This document shows, in pieces, positions 26,031 to 34,655 of a stretch of 64,000 bases of DNA (positions within the stretch are counted from its first letter, which is position 1; each line of letters begins with the position of its first letter). This stretch comes from Ideonella benzenivorans (GTDB taxonomy: Bacteria > Pseudomonadota > Gammaproteobacteria > Burkholderiales > Burkholderiaceae_C). The notes beneath the pieces are model-generated. The model was not told the origin of the DNA. It did not search any database and worked only from the letters and a program-made list of their open reading frames with translations. Both the position numbers and the translations under genes were made by a program. Where the stretch lies: the NCBI RefSeq assembly GCF_020387415.1, contig NZ_JAGWCB010000008.1, positions 201,690-265,689 on the forward strand. The letters run 5' to 3'.

Positions 26031-28190
26031 ATGCTCAAGTTCAAGGACCAGACCCTCGAAAGCGCCATCTTTGACATGGATGGAACGATGTTCGACACCG
26101 AACGTCTGCGGTTCCAAACGCTCTCCCAGGCGGCCGAAGAGTTGTTCGGTCAGCCGTTCACGGAGGCGGTGCTGATGGGGTCTCTGGGCCTGAGCGCCAC
26201 CAAGGCGGAAGCGCTGGCCAAGCAGCATTACGGGGATGACTTCCCCTACGCCGCCATCCGCCGGCGGGCCGATGCGCTGGAGCTGCAGCATGTGCGCAGC
26301 CAGGGCGTGCCGATCAAGCCGGGTCTGCTGCCGGTGCTGGAGCGGCTGCGCCGCGCCGGGTTGAAGATGGCGGTGGCCACCTCCAGCCGCCGGGCGATCG
26401 CCGAGGAATACCTGATCAATGCCAACGTGTTCAAGTATTTCGACCTGCTGGTCTGCGGCGACGAGGTGCAGCAGGGCAAGCCGCACCCGGAGATCTTTCT
26501 GCGGGCGGCGCAGGCGCTGAACAGCGCGCCGGCCGATTGCCTGATGTTCGAGGATTCGGAGAACGGCCTGCGGGCCGCGGCGGATGCCGGCGGGCGCGCG
26601 ATCCTGGTGGAAGACATCAAGCCGCCGCGGCCCGAGGTGGCGGCGCGTGCCTTCGCCCGTTATCCCTCGCTGCGAGCCTTCCTGCTGGAGCTGGCGGCTT
26701 GCACGCCCAAGCTGCCGATGCCCGCGCTGACCGAGCCCTTTCCCCAGGCCGTCAACCTGTTGAAGGCCGGCGTCCATGGCTTCGGGGCGATGGGGGGCGG
26801 CTATCTGGCGCAGGTGTTCTCGCACTGGGATGGCTACACCCGCCCGCACGAGATCATGGCCTCCACCGGCAACGCGCTGCTGCGCGAGGCGGTCAACGCC
26901 TTTGGCAAGTACAGCGTGCGCTACGGCAGCCTGGCCTTTGACCAGACCATCGCGCGCATGCGCATGGTCGATGCGGCGGACACGGCGGCCATCGCCAGCA
27001 TGTACCGCGACTGCGAGATCGTCGGCCTGTGCCTGCCGGAGCAGGCGGTGGCCGCGCAGGCTGGCACCATTGCCCAGGGCTTGGCCGAGCGTTTTCGCAG
27101 CCACGGCCAGAGCCTGACGGTGCTGGTGGTGCTCAACAAGGTGGGCGGCGCGCAGTTCGTGCGGGACCGGGTGGGCGAGGCCTTGCGCACCCAGGTGTCC
27201 GCACGCGAGGCGCGGCAGATCCTGGCCCGCACCGAATTCACCGAGACGGTGGTGACGCGCATCGTCTCCAAGCTGGGCGAGGAGGCGCTGCTGCGCCAGC
27301 TGCGCATCAAGCACGACCTGTATGCGCAGAACGTGGCCCAGGTGCGCGAGACGCCGGTGGACACCCAGGCGATGGTGGCCGCGGTCAGCGCCGAGCATGC
27401 CGACGCATTGGCGCCCATCGTCAGCTCACTGCGCGACGCGGCCGAGCCAGCCAGCGCGATGGCGCCGCTGCACCTGGTGCTGTTCCACAGCGAGCCGGAC
27501 ATGGCGCTCTACGTCCAGCAGGGCAGCGAGTTGCTGGAGCACCTGCGCCAGGTGGACACCGTGCCGGACATCCGCGAGATCCAGACGCTGAAGAACCGGC
27601 TGTGGAACGGCCCGCACGCCATCATCGCCTGGTATGCGGCGCTGCTGGGGCACGCCACCATCGGCCATGCGATGGGCGACACCCGGGTGCAGGCGCTGCT
27701 GGACCATCTGTTGGATGCCGAACTGCAGCCGGCGCTGGCGGCGCTGTACCCGGCCCAGCGTCAGCGCATGGCCGATCTGGCCAAGACCTTCCGCACGCGC
27801 AGCGCCCATGCCTTCAAGGACCCCTGCGAGCGGGTCGGCCGGGACCCCTTGCGCAAGCTGCAGCGCGAAGAGCGGGTGCTGGGCAGCCTGGCGATGGTGC
27901 AGGCCCAGGGCGGCAGCGGCAGCGGCCTGGCCCTGGGGGCGGCGCTGGCCATCTGGTATGCCTTGCATCACCCGGGCGCCGCCGAGGAGGCGGAATGCGC
28001 TACCCTGCGCGCGCTGTACGCGCCGCGCCAATCCCTGGCGGATGTGCTGACTTGGCAGGGCGATTACCACGGCCGGCCGTATCCCGGCCTGCAGGCCGAG
28101 CGGGATGCCGAGCTGCTGGCGGCGGTCCAGGGGCATCTGGACCGCCTGCAGGCCGAGGGCCTGCGCTATCTGGACCAGCCGGTCCTGTAG
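26031..28190 (+). CDS. mtlD: HAD phosphatase-mannitol-1-phosphate dehydrogenase fusion
   Basis: 719 residues in two parts. Residues 1-220 are a HAD phosphatase of the beta-phosphoglucomutase type: motif I FDMDGTMFDTE (nucleophile D15, D17), motif II VATSS, motif III lysine in GKPHPEIF, motif IV FEDSENG. Residues about 235-719 are a polyol-specific long-chain dehydrogenase: nucleotide-binding GFGAMGGGYLAQVF and the catalytic K521-x4-N526-x2-H529 set. This architecture is that of the bifunctional MtlD of Acinetobacter, which reduces fructose-6-phosphate to mannitol-1-phosphate and then removes the phosphate, giving mannitol as an osmoprotectant. The same activity is inferred here. It follows the palindrome and stands alone without PTS genes, which argues against mannitol uptake and catabolism. 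Confidence 0.88.
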   Translation: MLKFKDQTLESAIFDMDGTMFDTERLRFQTLSQAAEELFGQPFTEAVLMGSLGLSATKAEALAKQHYGDDFPYAAIRRRADALELQHVRSQGVPIKPGLLPVLERLRRAGLKMAVATSSRRAIAEEYLINANVFKYFDLLVCGDEVQQGKPHPEIFLRAAQALNSAPADCLMFEDSENGLRAAADAGGRAILVEDIKPPRPEVAARAFARYPSLRAFLLELAACTPKLPMPALTEPFPQAVNLLKAGVHGFGAMGGGYLAQVFSHWDGYTRPHEIMASTGNALLREAVNAFGKYSVRYGSLAFDQTIARMRMVDAADTAAIASMYRDCEIVGLCLPEQAVAAQAGTIAQGLAERFRSHGQSLTVLVVLNKVGGAQFVRDRVGEALRTQVSAREARQILARTEFTETVVTRIVSKLGEEALLRQLRIKHDLYAQNVAQVRETPVDTQAMVAAVSAEHADALAPIVSSLRDAAEPASAMAPLHLVLFHSEPDMALYVQQGSELLEHLRQVDTVPDIREIQTLKNRLWNGPHAIIAWYAALLGHATIGHAMGDTRVQALLDHLLDAELQPALAALYPAQRQRMADLAKTFRTRSAHAFKDPCERVGRDPLRKLQREERVLGSLAMVQAQGGSGSGLALGAALAIWYALHHPGAAEEAECATLRALYAPRQSLADVLTWQGDYHGRPYPGLQAERDAELLAAVQGHLDRLQAEGLRYLDQPVL

Positions 28191-28205
28191 AACCGGCGGC
28201 GGAGC

Positions 28206-28910
28206 TCAGGCGCCCAGCAGTTCCACTTCGAACAGCAGGGTGGCGTTGGGGGGGATGACGCCACCGGCGCCGCGCGGGCCGTAGCCCAGGTGCGGCGGGA
28301 TCACCAGCACGCGGGTGCCGCCCACCTTCATGCCCTGCACGCCGTCGTCCCAGCCGCGGATGACCATGCCGCGACCCAGGTGGAAGCGGAAGGGCTCGTC
28401 GCGGTCCTTGCTGGAGTCGAACTTGGCGCCACGGCCTTCCGGGGCGCTGGGGTCGTACAGCCAGCCGGTGTAGTGCACCGTCACCTGGCGGCCGGCGCGG
28501 GCTTTGTCGCCGCTGCCTTCGGTCACGTCGGTGATCTGCAGCTGCGGGCGCTCCGGCGTGGGCAGCAGTTCCACTTCGAACACCAGGGTGGCGTTGGGGG
28601 GGATGACGCCGCCGGCACCACGGGCGCCGTAGCCCAGCTCGGGGGCGATGGTCAGCACGCGCTTGCCGCCCACCTTCATGCCTTGCACGCCCAGGTCCCA
28701 GCCCGGGATGACCATGCCGGCGCCCAGATCGAACTCGAAGGGCTCGTCGCGGTCCAGGCTGGAGTCGAACTTGCGGCCACGCTGCTTGTCGGCGGCCGGG
28801 TCGTGCAGCCAGCCGGTGTAGTGCACGGTCACGCTCTGGCCGGCCTGGGCTTCGGGGCCGTTGCCGGTCACCAGGTCGTCGATCTGCAGGCCTTCGGGGA
28901 GGGAGCTCAT
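28206..28910 (-). CDS. peptidyl-prolyl isomerase with two FKBP domains
   Basis: 234 residues. Two near-identical FKBP domains in tandem (about 5-113 and 121-232). Each contains VTVHYTGWL, a GRKFDSS or GAKFDSS loop, MVIPGWD or [15 protein letters not shown] or GMKVGGTR, and GVIPPNATL(V/L)FEVELL at the end. No signal peptide, so cytoplasmic. Most single-domain relatives in these bacteria have 110-120 residues, so this gene carries an internal duplication. Both domains keep the aromatic pocket residues (Y, F, D, W). Convergent with the HAD-MtlD gene. Confidence 0.92.
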   Translation of the reverse strand: MSSLPEGLQIDDLVTGNGPEAQAGQSVTVHYTGWLHDPAADKQRGRKFDSSLDRDEPFEFDLGAGMVIPGWDLGVQGMKVGGKRVLTIAPELGYGARGAGGVIPPNATLVFEVELLPTPERPQLQITDVTEGSGDKARAGRQVTVHYTGWLYDPSAPEGRGAKFDSSKDRDEPFRFHLGRGMVIRGWDDGVQGMKVGGTRVLVIPPHLGYGPRGAGGVIPPNATLLFEVELLGA

Positions 28911-29003
28911 GGGAGGTCTCTTTCTGGGTATCGCTGAAAAAAGGGGATGATGCCATCGTCCGCCCTGGCCCGGCCAGGGCAGGGCGATCGACCTCGGGGG
29001 CGT

Positions 29004-29921
29004 TCAATCCGCCGGCACCGGCCAGCGTTGGGCCCAGGCCCGAATGGCTGCGGCCAGCCAGTCGCCCAGGGTGGTGCCGGGCAGGCCGGCCGGCAGGCCC
29101 AGGGCCTGGCCGGCGCGCTGCAGCGCGGCCAGTGGGGCGCGCAGGTCCAGCGGGGTGGCGCCGTTCTGCTTGGAGAGCTTCTGGCCATCGGCGGCCAGCA
29201 CCAGCGGGGTGTGCAGGTAGCGCGGCGTGGGCAGCCCCAGCAGGCGCTGCAGGTGGATCTGGCGCGGGGTGTTGTCGGCCAGGTCCTCGCCGCGCACCAC
29301 GTCAGTGATGCCCTGGTCGGCGTCGTCCACCACCACCGCCAGCTGGTAGGCCCACAGGCCGTCGGCCCGCTTGAGCACGAAGTCGCCCACGGCCTGGGTC
29401 AGGTTCTGGGTCAGCGGGCCCAGGCGGCGGTCGCACCAATCGATGTGCAGGTCGCCGCCGTCGGGCGCGTCGGTGCGCAGGCGCCAGGCGCGGGCGGCTT
29501 TGCCGTGCAGGCCGTGGCGGCAGGTGCCGGGGTAAACCAGCTCGCCATGCCGTTCATGGCCGTGGCCCAGGGCGGCCTGGGCCTGGGCGATTTCCTTGCG
29601 GCTGCAGCCACAGGGGTAGGCCTGGCCGGCATCCACCAGGCGCTGCAGGGCGGCGGCATAAGCCTCGCCCCGGCGGGATTGCCACCACACTTTGCCGTCG
29701 GGCTGCAGGCCGCAGCGGGCCAGTTGGCGCAGGATCTCGTCGCCCGCGCCGGGCACGCAGCGCGGGGTGTCCACGTCTTCGATGCGCACCCGCCACAGGC
29801 CGCCCTGGGCGCGGGCGTCCAGCCAGCTGGCCAGGGCCGCCACCAGCGAGCCGGCGTGCAGCAGGCCGGTGGGCGAGGGGGCGAAGCGGCCGATGCGGGG
29901 CGTGGAGGCCTCAGGTGTCAT
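29004..29921 (-). CDS. gluQ: glutamyl-Q tRNA(Asp) synthetase
   Basis: 305 residues. A truncated glutamyl-tRNA synthetase lacking the anticodon-binding domain; it attaches glutamate to queuosine at position 34 of tRNA-Asp. The class I signature is [16 protein letters not shown] (residues 11-26, HAG in place of HIGH) and the KMSKS counterpart is KLSKQNG. The zinc site is CGCSRKE with a later YPGTCRHG. The start ATG at 29921 overlaps the end of the LysR gene by 11 bases. Note that queF, needed to make queuosine, is at 61237-61785 in the same window. Confidence 0.93.
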   Translation of the reverse strand: MTPEASTPRIGRFAPSPTGLLHAGSLVAALASWLDARAQGGLWRVRIEDVDTPRCVPGAGDEILRQLARCGLQPDGKVWWQSRRGEAYAAALQRLVDAGQAYPCGCSRKEIAQAQAALGHGHERHGELVYPGTCRHGLHGKAARAWRLRTDAPDGGDLHIDWCDRRLGPLTQNLTQAVGDFVLKRADGLWAYQLAVVVDDADQGITDVVRGEDLADNTPRQIHLQRLLGLPTPRYLHTPLVLAADGQKLSKQNGATPLDLRAPLAALQRAGQALGLPAGLPGTTLGDWLAAAIRAWAQRWPVPAD

Positions 29922-30933
29922 GGGGCAGGGCGCCCTCGGCCCCGGGCAGGCCACCCGGTAGACCACTCGGTAGGCTGATCAGCGCCTGGCGGGTGGTGGG
30001 GCTGGCCAGCTGCTGCAGCCACCATTGCAGGGCCAGGCCCTGGGGCGCTTTGCGGGGCTGGCCCACGGCGGCGCTGCGCCAGGCATAGGCCAGGGTGGTC
30101 TCGCGCAGGGCGCGGCGCACCTCGCGCTGCACCAGATGGCCCAGCGCCAGATGGTGGCGCACCATGGGTTCAGGCACAAAGCCGCAGCCCAGGCAGCGCA
30201 GCAGGGCGTCGATCTTCAGCTGCATCGTGGGCACGGTCAGCACGTCCTGGCCGGGCAGCAGGTTGACCGTCAGGGGCGACACCCGCTGGGCCGAATCGGC
30301 CACCGCAATGGCGCGGTGGTGCAGCAGCTCCGCATCGGTCAGCGGCTCCGTGCCCATCGCCAGCGGGTGGTGCGGCGCCATCACGAACAGGAATTCCACC
30401 CGGCCCAGCGGCTGGGTCTCGTAGCCGGGCGGCAGCACCGCGTCCAGCGGCACGCCGATGGCCAGATCGGCCTGGCCCGACACCAGTGCCTCCCAGGTAC
30501 CGGCCAGCACCTCGGAGCGCAAGCGCAGGCGGGTGCCGGTGCCTTCGTCACCGCCTTGCGGGCGGATGGTGTAGAAGGCCTCGCACAGTTCCAGCAGGGT
30601 GCGGCGTGACAGCACGTCGTCGGCGGCGATGGTGAGCTGGGTTTCCCAGCCGGTGGCCACGCGGCGCACCCGGTTGGCCACCGCGTCCATCTGGGCCAGC
30701 AGGCGGCGGCCCTCCTGCAGCAGCTCCTCGCCCGCGGCGGTCAGCTTGGCCTGGCGCGAGCGGCGGTCGAACAGCAGCACGTCCAGCGCCTCTTCCAGCT
30801 GGCGCACGCTGTAGGTGAGGGCCGAGGGTACCTTGCCAAGCTCCCGCGCGGCGGCGGCAAAGCTGCCGGTGCGGGCGATGGTGTCCATCATGGCAAGGGC
30901 GTCGGGCGTGAGGGCGTGGCGGCGGTCGGGCAT
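29911..30933 (-). CDS. LysR-family transcriptional regulator
   Basis: 340 residues. N-terminal winged HTH ([72 protein letters not shown], residues 8-80) and a C-terminal effector-binding domain of about 240 residues. It is divergent from pirin, with overlapping inverted repeats in the 114-base gap. LysR-pirin pairs of this kind are frequent in proteobacteria, so pirin is the probable target. The C-terminal 30 residues ([15 protein letters not shown]) look unstructured and overlap gluQ. Confidence 0.9.
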   Translation of the reverse strand: MPDRRHALTPDALAMMDTIARTGSFAAAARELGKVPSALTYSVRQLEEALDVLLFDRRSRQAKLTAAGEELLQEGRRLLAQMDAVANRVRRVATGWETQLTIAADDVLSRRTLLELCEAFYTIRPQGGDEGTGTRLRLRSEVLAGTWEALVSGQADLAIGVPLDAVLPPGYETQPLGRVEFLFVMAPHHPLAMGTEPLTDAELLHHRAIAVADSAQRVSPLTVNLLPGQDVLTVPTMQLKIDALLRCLGCGFVPEPMVRHHLALGHLVQREVRRALRETTLAYAWRSAAVGQPRKAPQGLALQWWLQQLASPTTRQALISLPSGLPGGLPGAEGALPHDT

Positions 30934-30949
30934 GGAAGCTTCATGTTAT

Positions 30950-30973
30950 TTGAAAGATCGCTTCAAGCGCGAT
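30950..30973. promoter_or_regulatory. overlapping inverted repeats in the lysR-pirin gap
   Basis: TTGAA (30950-30954) and TTCAA (30962-30966) form one dyad with a 7-base gap. ATCGC (30957-30961) and GCGAT (30969-30973) form a second, also with a 7-base gap. The second contains ATC-N11-GAT, the layout expected for a LysR-type site. Location is just upstream of the lysR start. Confidence 0.5.
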
Positions 30974-31047
30974 GGGATGGCCGGCGGCAGGGGCGGACCT
31001 ACATTGGCTGAACGTGCCCTGGCGCACCGTCAACCTGGAGGACCGTC

Positions 31048-31749
31048 ATGCTCACCTTGCGCAAGTCCGCTGAACGGGGGCTGGCCGACCACGGCTGGCT
31101 TCGCAGCTTCCACACCTTTTCGTTTGCCGATTACTACGACCCGGCGCACATGGGTTTTGGCAACCTGCGGGTGATCAACGAGGACCGGGTGGCACCAGGC
31201 ACCGGCTTCGGCACCCATGGCCACCGCGACATGGAGATCGTCAGCTATGTGCTCGATGGCGAGCTGGCCCACCAGGACAGCATGGGCAATGGGGCCGCCA
31301 TCCGGCCGGGCGAGGTGCAGCGCATGACCGCCGGCACCGGGGTGCGCCACAGCGAGTTCAACCATGCCGAAGGGCAAAGCACGCACTTCCTGCAGATCTG
31401 GCTGCTGCCCGACCAGCTCGGCCGCGAGCCCGGGTATGAGCAGAAGGCGTTCCCTGCCGAGGACAAGCGCGGCCGGCTGCGGCTGGTGGCCTCGCCCGAT
31501 GGCCGCGAGGGCTCGGTGACGCTGCATGCCGATGCGAGCTTGCGCGCCGGGCTGTTCGACGGGGCCGAAACGGCCGAGCTGACGCTGGACCCGGCCCGCA
31601 AGACCTGGGTGCACCTGGCCCGCGGCAGCCTGAGCGTCAACGGGCAGCCGTTGCAGGCGGGCGACGCGCTGGGCCTGAGCGGCGAGCCGCGTCTGGTGCT
31701 CTCCGGCGGCCAGGGCGCCGAGGTGCTGGTGTTCGACCTGGCGGCCTGA
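31048..31749 (+). CDS. pirin-family protein
   Basis: 233 residues, bicupin. The first cupin holds the metal ligands in [28 protein letters not shown] (residues about 52-79) and [21 protein letters not shown] (about 106-126). Family members include quercetin dioxygenases and redox-sensing proteins; the role here is not known. The first residues [18 protein letters not shown](R/Q)[13 protein letters not shown] are highly typical. GGAGG lies about ten bases upstream of the ATG. Divergent from a LysR regulator that is likely to control it. Confidence 0.93.
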   Translation: MLTLRKSAERGLADHGWLRSFHTFSFADYYDPAHMGFGNLRVINEDRVAPGTGFGTHGHRDMEIVSYVLDGELAHQDSMGNGAAIRPGEVQRMTAGTGVRHSEFNHAEGQSTHFLQIWLLPDQLGREPGYEQKAFPAEDKRGRLRLVASPDGREGSVTLHADASLRAGLFDGAETAELTLDPARKTWVHLARGSLSVNGQPLQAGDALGLSGEPRLVLSGGQGAEVLVFDLAA

Positions 31750-31825
31750 ACCCGGGCCGGGCGATGGCCCGAAGCTGCGCCGTTCAGCGCCGCTGTTTGG
31801 CGTTTTGGACGGCGCAGACCGTGGC

Positions 31826-33073
31826 ATGCTCGCGTCCGTGCTGAAAACCATCCGCCCTGACCAACTGCGCTTGGGGATGTTCGTCCACCAGCTCTCGGGT
31901 TCGTGGATCTCGCATCCTTTCTGGCGCAGCCGCTTTCTGCTGCGCGATGCCCGGGACCTGGCCAAGATCCAGGAACTGGGCCTGTCCTCGCTGGTCATCG
32001 ACACCGACAAAGGCATCGACGTCGATGCCGAGGCGACCGATGAGGACCGGGCCAGCGGGCCGGTCGACGCGCCGCCGCCGGCGGCGTTCGACGAGCCCAT
32101 CGTGCTGCCGCTGCCTGAGGCCCATCCGGCCCTGGCGCTGGCCGGCCCGATCTACCAGGACGCCGCCGCCCTGAGCCGCACCGCGGTGCGGCAGGTCATC
32201 GACCTCTACGGCGCCGCCCGCCTGGGCCGCACGCTGGACCAGGACGCCTGCCGCAGCGTGGTGGAGGACGTGGTGGTCTCGGTGGCGCGCATGCCGCATG
32301 CGCTGGTCAGCATCGCGCGGCTGAAGTCGGTGTCCGATTACACCTATCTGCATGCGGTGGCCGTGTGCGCGCTGATGGCCGGCCTGGCCCGCCAGATGGG
32401 CTGGCCCGAGGCGGATGTGCGCCAGGCCGCCCTGGCCGGCCTGCTGCTGGACGTGGGCAAGGCCACGCTGCCGGACGACCTGGTGCAACGGGCCGGCCGG
32501 CTCAATGACGAGGAGCGCACGCTGCTGCGCACCCATGCGCAGCGCGGCCATGAGCTGCTGGCGTCCGAGGGCGGCTACGACCCCCTGGTGCTGCAGGCGG
32601 TGCTGTCGCACCATGAACGGCTCAATGGCAGCGGCTATCCGCAGGCGCTGCAGGGCGATGCCATTCCGCTGATCGCCCGCATGGCGGCGCTGTGTGATGT
32701 CTATGACGCGGTCACCTCGCGCCGGCCGTACCGGGCCCCCTGGGACCCGGCCGAGGCCATGCGCCAGCTGGCGCGCTCCAAGGGCCTGTACGACACGGTC
32801 GTGTTCCAGCACCTGGTCAAGACCGTGGGCATCTACCCGGTGGGGGCGCTGGTGCGGCTGAAGTCGGAGCAGCTGGCCGTGGTGCTGGAGCCTCACGGCG
32901 GCAGCCTGCTGACCCCCAAGGTGCGGGTGTTCTACAGCGTGGCCGAGCGGCACCGCGTCGAGCCCTTTGTGCTCGACCTGGCCCGGCCGGGCTGCACCGA
33001 CCGCATCGCCGACCTGGAGTCCCCCGAGGGCTGGCGCTTTTCCGATTTGGACACGCTCTGGCTCAAGGGCTGA
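31826..33073 (+). CDS. HD-GYP-like protein with a changed metal-binding motif
   Basis: 415 residues from the ATG at 31826; a TTG at 31805 would add seven. An N-terminal DUF3391 domain (about 1-120) precedes an HD-GYP domain (about 130-350), the type that hydrolyses cyclic di-GMP. GYP is present ([11 protein letters not shown]), as is [12 protein letters not shown]. However, the HD motif, normally LLHDIGK, reads LLLDVGK: L208 replaces the metal-binding histidine. The D normally found in HHExxDGSGYP is N. Activity may therefore be weak or lost, and the protein may only bind c-di-GMP. It converges on the cellulose operon, whose synthase is activated by this nucleotide. Confidence 0.85.
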   Translation: MLASVLKTIRPDQLRLGMFVHQLSGSWISHPFWRSRFLLRDARDLAKIQELGLSSLVIDTDKGIDVDAEATDEDRASGPVDAPPPAAFDEPIVLPLPEAHPALALAGPIYQDAAALSRTAVRQVIDLYGAARLGRTLDQDACRSVVEDVVVSVARMPHALVSIARLKSVSDYTYLHAVAVCALMAGLARQMGWPEADVRQAALAGLLLDVGKATLPDDLVQRAGRLNDEERTLLRTHAQRGHELLASEGGYDPLVLQAVLSHHERLNGSGYPQALQGDAIPLIARMAALCDVYDAVTSRRPYRAPWDPAEAMRQLARSKGLYDTVVFQHLVKTVGIYPVGALVRLKSEQLAVVLEPHGGSLLTPKVRVFYSVAERHRVEPFVLDLARPGCTDRIADLESPEGWRFSDLDTLWLKG

Positions 33074-33086
33074 GCAGCCCCGGCGC

Positions 33087-34655
33087 TCAGCGCGTGTCGT
33101 AATCGGTCCAGGGCGTTTCGCCGGACTTCATCACATAGCGCCCATCGGGCAGGCGCATCACGACCATGTCGGCGTTCTCGGCCACGTAGTCGGTGCCGGC
33201 CATGGTGTCCAGGCGCTGCGCCAGCGGCTTGGCGCCGGGGGCGAACGGGTTGTCGGCCAGCAGGTTGGACAGCAGGCTGTAGAGGTCGAAGTAGCTGACA
33301 GGCTTGTCGACCACCGTCGCCGTGCCGGTGCCGGGGTGCGGCAGGCCGATCAGCTTGATGGCGGCCGGCACCAGCGTGATGCGCGGGCCGGGGATCTCGC
33401 GCATGCCGGAGATCTGCAGCTTGTCGCCCCGCAGCGAGGCGCCGTGCTCGGGCACCAGCATCAGCACCACCGGACGGCCGCTGGCCTCCAGTTCGCTGAC
33501 GAAGTGGTCCAGGTCGGCCAGCAGCTTGGTCACGCGCGGCTTGTAGGTGTCCAGGCTGCTGCGGGAGCTGTAACCGGGCACCCGGTTGCCGTCGTGCAGG
33601 CTGATGGTGTTGTAGTAGAGCGCCACCGGGGCGCCGCCCTGGGTCTGGCGCTGCTTCCACCATTGGCTGAGCAGCACGCCGTCGTCGCGCACGGGCGAGC
33701 CATCGAAGCTCTGCATCGCCGCTGGCGCCGCCGCGTTGGGCTGCATCTTGCCGGCCAGGCCGCCGCTTTGCTCGACGGTCTGCAGGAAACCGTCGTAGTG
33801 GCCATCATGGTTGAGCAAGCCCTCGGTCTTGAAACCGGCCTTCTCCAGGGCCGGGAAGGTGAGGCAGCCCGGGTCCGTGGCGTCGTACATCTGCGTGTGG
33901 TTGCGCTGGCCACAGTTGCCATGCAGCACCCGGATGGCAGCCGGCCCGCTGTAGCTGGCCGCGCTGTTGAACTGCTTGAACACCAGGTCGAAGCGCTGCA
34001 GCACCGCCGGCTGGCTCTGGCCGACGAAGTCCAGGTCGTCCCAGGCCAGCGAGCAGACGTGGATCACGATCAGGTCGAACGGTGGCGTGCCCTGGGCCGG
34101 GAAGCTGAGCCGGCGCTGCTGCTCATGGGCGTAGAAGCGGCTCAGCAGGGCATCGGGCGAATCCGCCGCGGCCGTGGCGGCGCTGCTGCCGGCCGCCGGG
34201 CTGCCGGTGGCCGCGGCCAGGGCCGTGCCGCCGAAGTGCTCCGGCTTCTGGACCAGCTGGCTGAGCGGCACGCTCAGGATCGCCAGCACGGCCAGCGTGG
34301 AGAAGCGCAGCCAGCGCGACAGCACCGCATAGGCCGCGAAGGCCAGCACCGCAGCCAGCAGCCAGGCCGGCTGCACGGCGCGCGTCAGCAGCTCGAACAG
34401 GTAGCCCGCGCTGAAGCCGGCCAGGCCCTTGATCTGGCCGAGCAGCCGATCGGGCGAACCCAGCAGCGAATCCTGGTAGAGCAGGGCGATCGCCACCGGC
34501 CAGGCCAGCCAGGCGCGCACGCGGCGGGCCCGGCCTTCGGGCAGCGGCCACAGCAGGGCCAGGGCAAAGACCAGGTTGGGCAGCCAGTGCAGGCGCAGCG
34601 TGCCGGCAAAGTGCAGGCCGACCTTGGCAAGAAAGTAGAGACTCCAGGCGTTCAT
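33087..34655 (-). CDS. bcsG: cellulose phosphoethanolamine transferase BcsG
   Basis: 522 residues. Inner-membrane protein with four or five N-terminal helices (about 5-140) and a periplasmic alkaline-phosphatase-like domain (about 190-522). It transfers phosphoethanolamine from phospholipid to cellulose. The nucleophile serine lies in SYSGPA at 234-239 (most likely S236), with HVCSL and GNCGQ cysteines and a metal site around PEHGASLRGD. Last gene of the operon; its ATG overlaps the bcsA stop in ATGA. Its presence indicates modified cellulose rather than pure cellulose. Confidence 0.9.
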   Translation of the reverse strand: MNAWSLYFLAKVGLHFAGTLRLHWLPNLVFALALLWPLPEGRARRVRAWLAWPVAIALLYQDSLLGSPDRLLGQIKGLAGFSAGYLFELLTRAVQPAWLLAAVLAFAAYAVLSRWLRFSTLAVLAILSVPLSQLVQKPEHFGGTALAAATGSPAAGSSAATAAADSPDALLSRFYAHEQQRRLSFPAQGTPPFDLIVIHVCSLAWDDLDFVGQSQPAVLQRFDLVFKQFNSAASYSGPAAIRVLHGNCGQRNHTQMYDATDPGCLTFPALEKAGFKTEGLLNHDGHYDGFLQTVEQSGGLAGKMQPNAAAPAAMQSFDGSPVRDDGVLLSQWWKQRQTQGGAPVALYYNTISLHDGNRVPGYSSRSSLDTYKPRVTKLLADLDHFVSELEASGRPVVLMLVPEHGASLRGDKLQISGMREIPGPRITLVPAAIKLIGLPHPGTGTATVVDKPVSYFDLYSLLSNLLADNPFAPGAKPLAQRLDTMAGTDYVAENADMVVMRLPDGRYVMKSGETPWTDYDTR

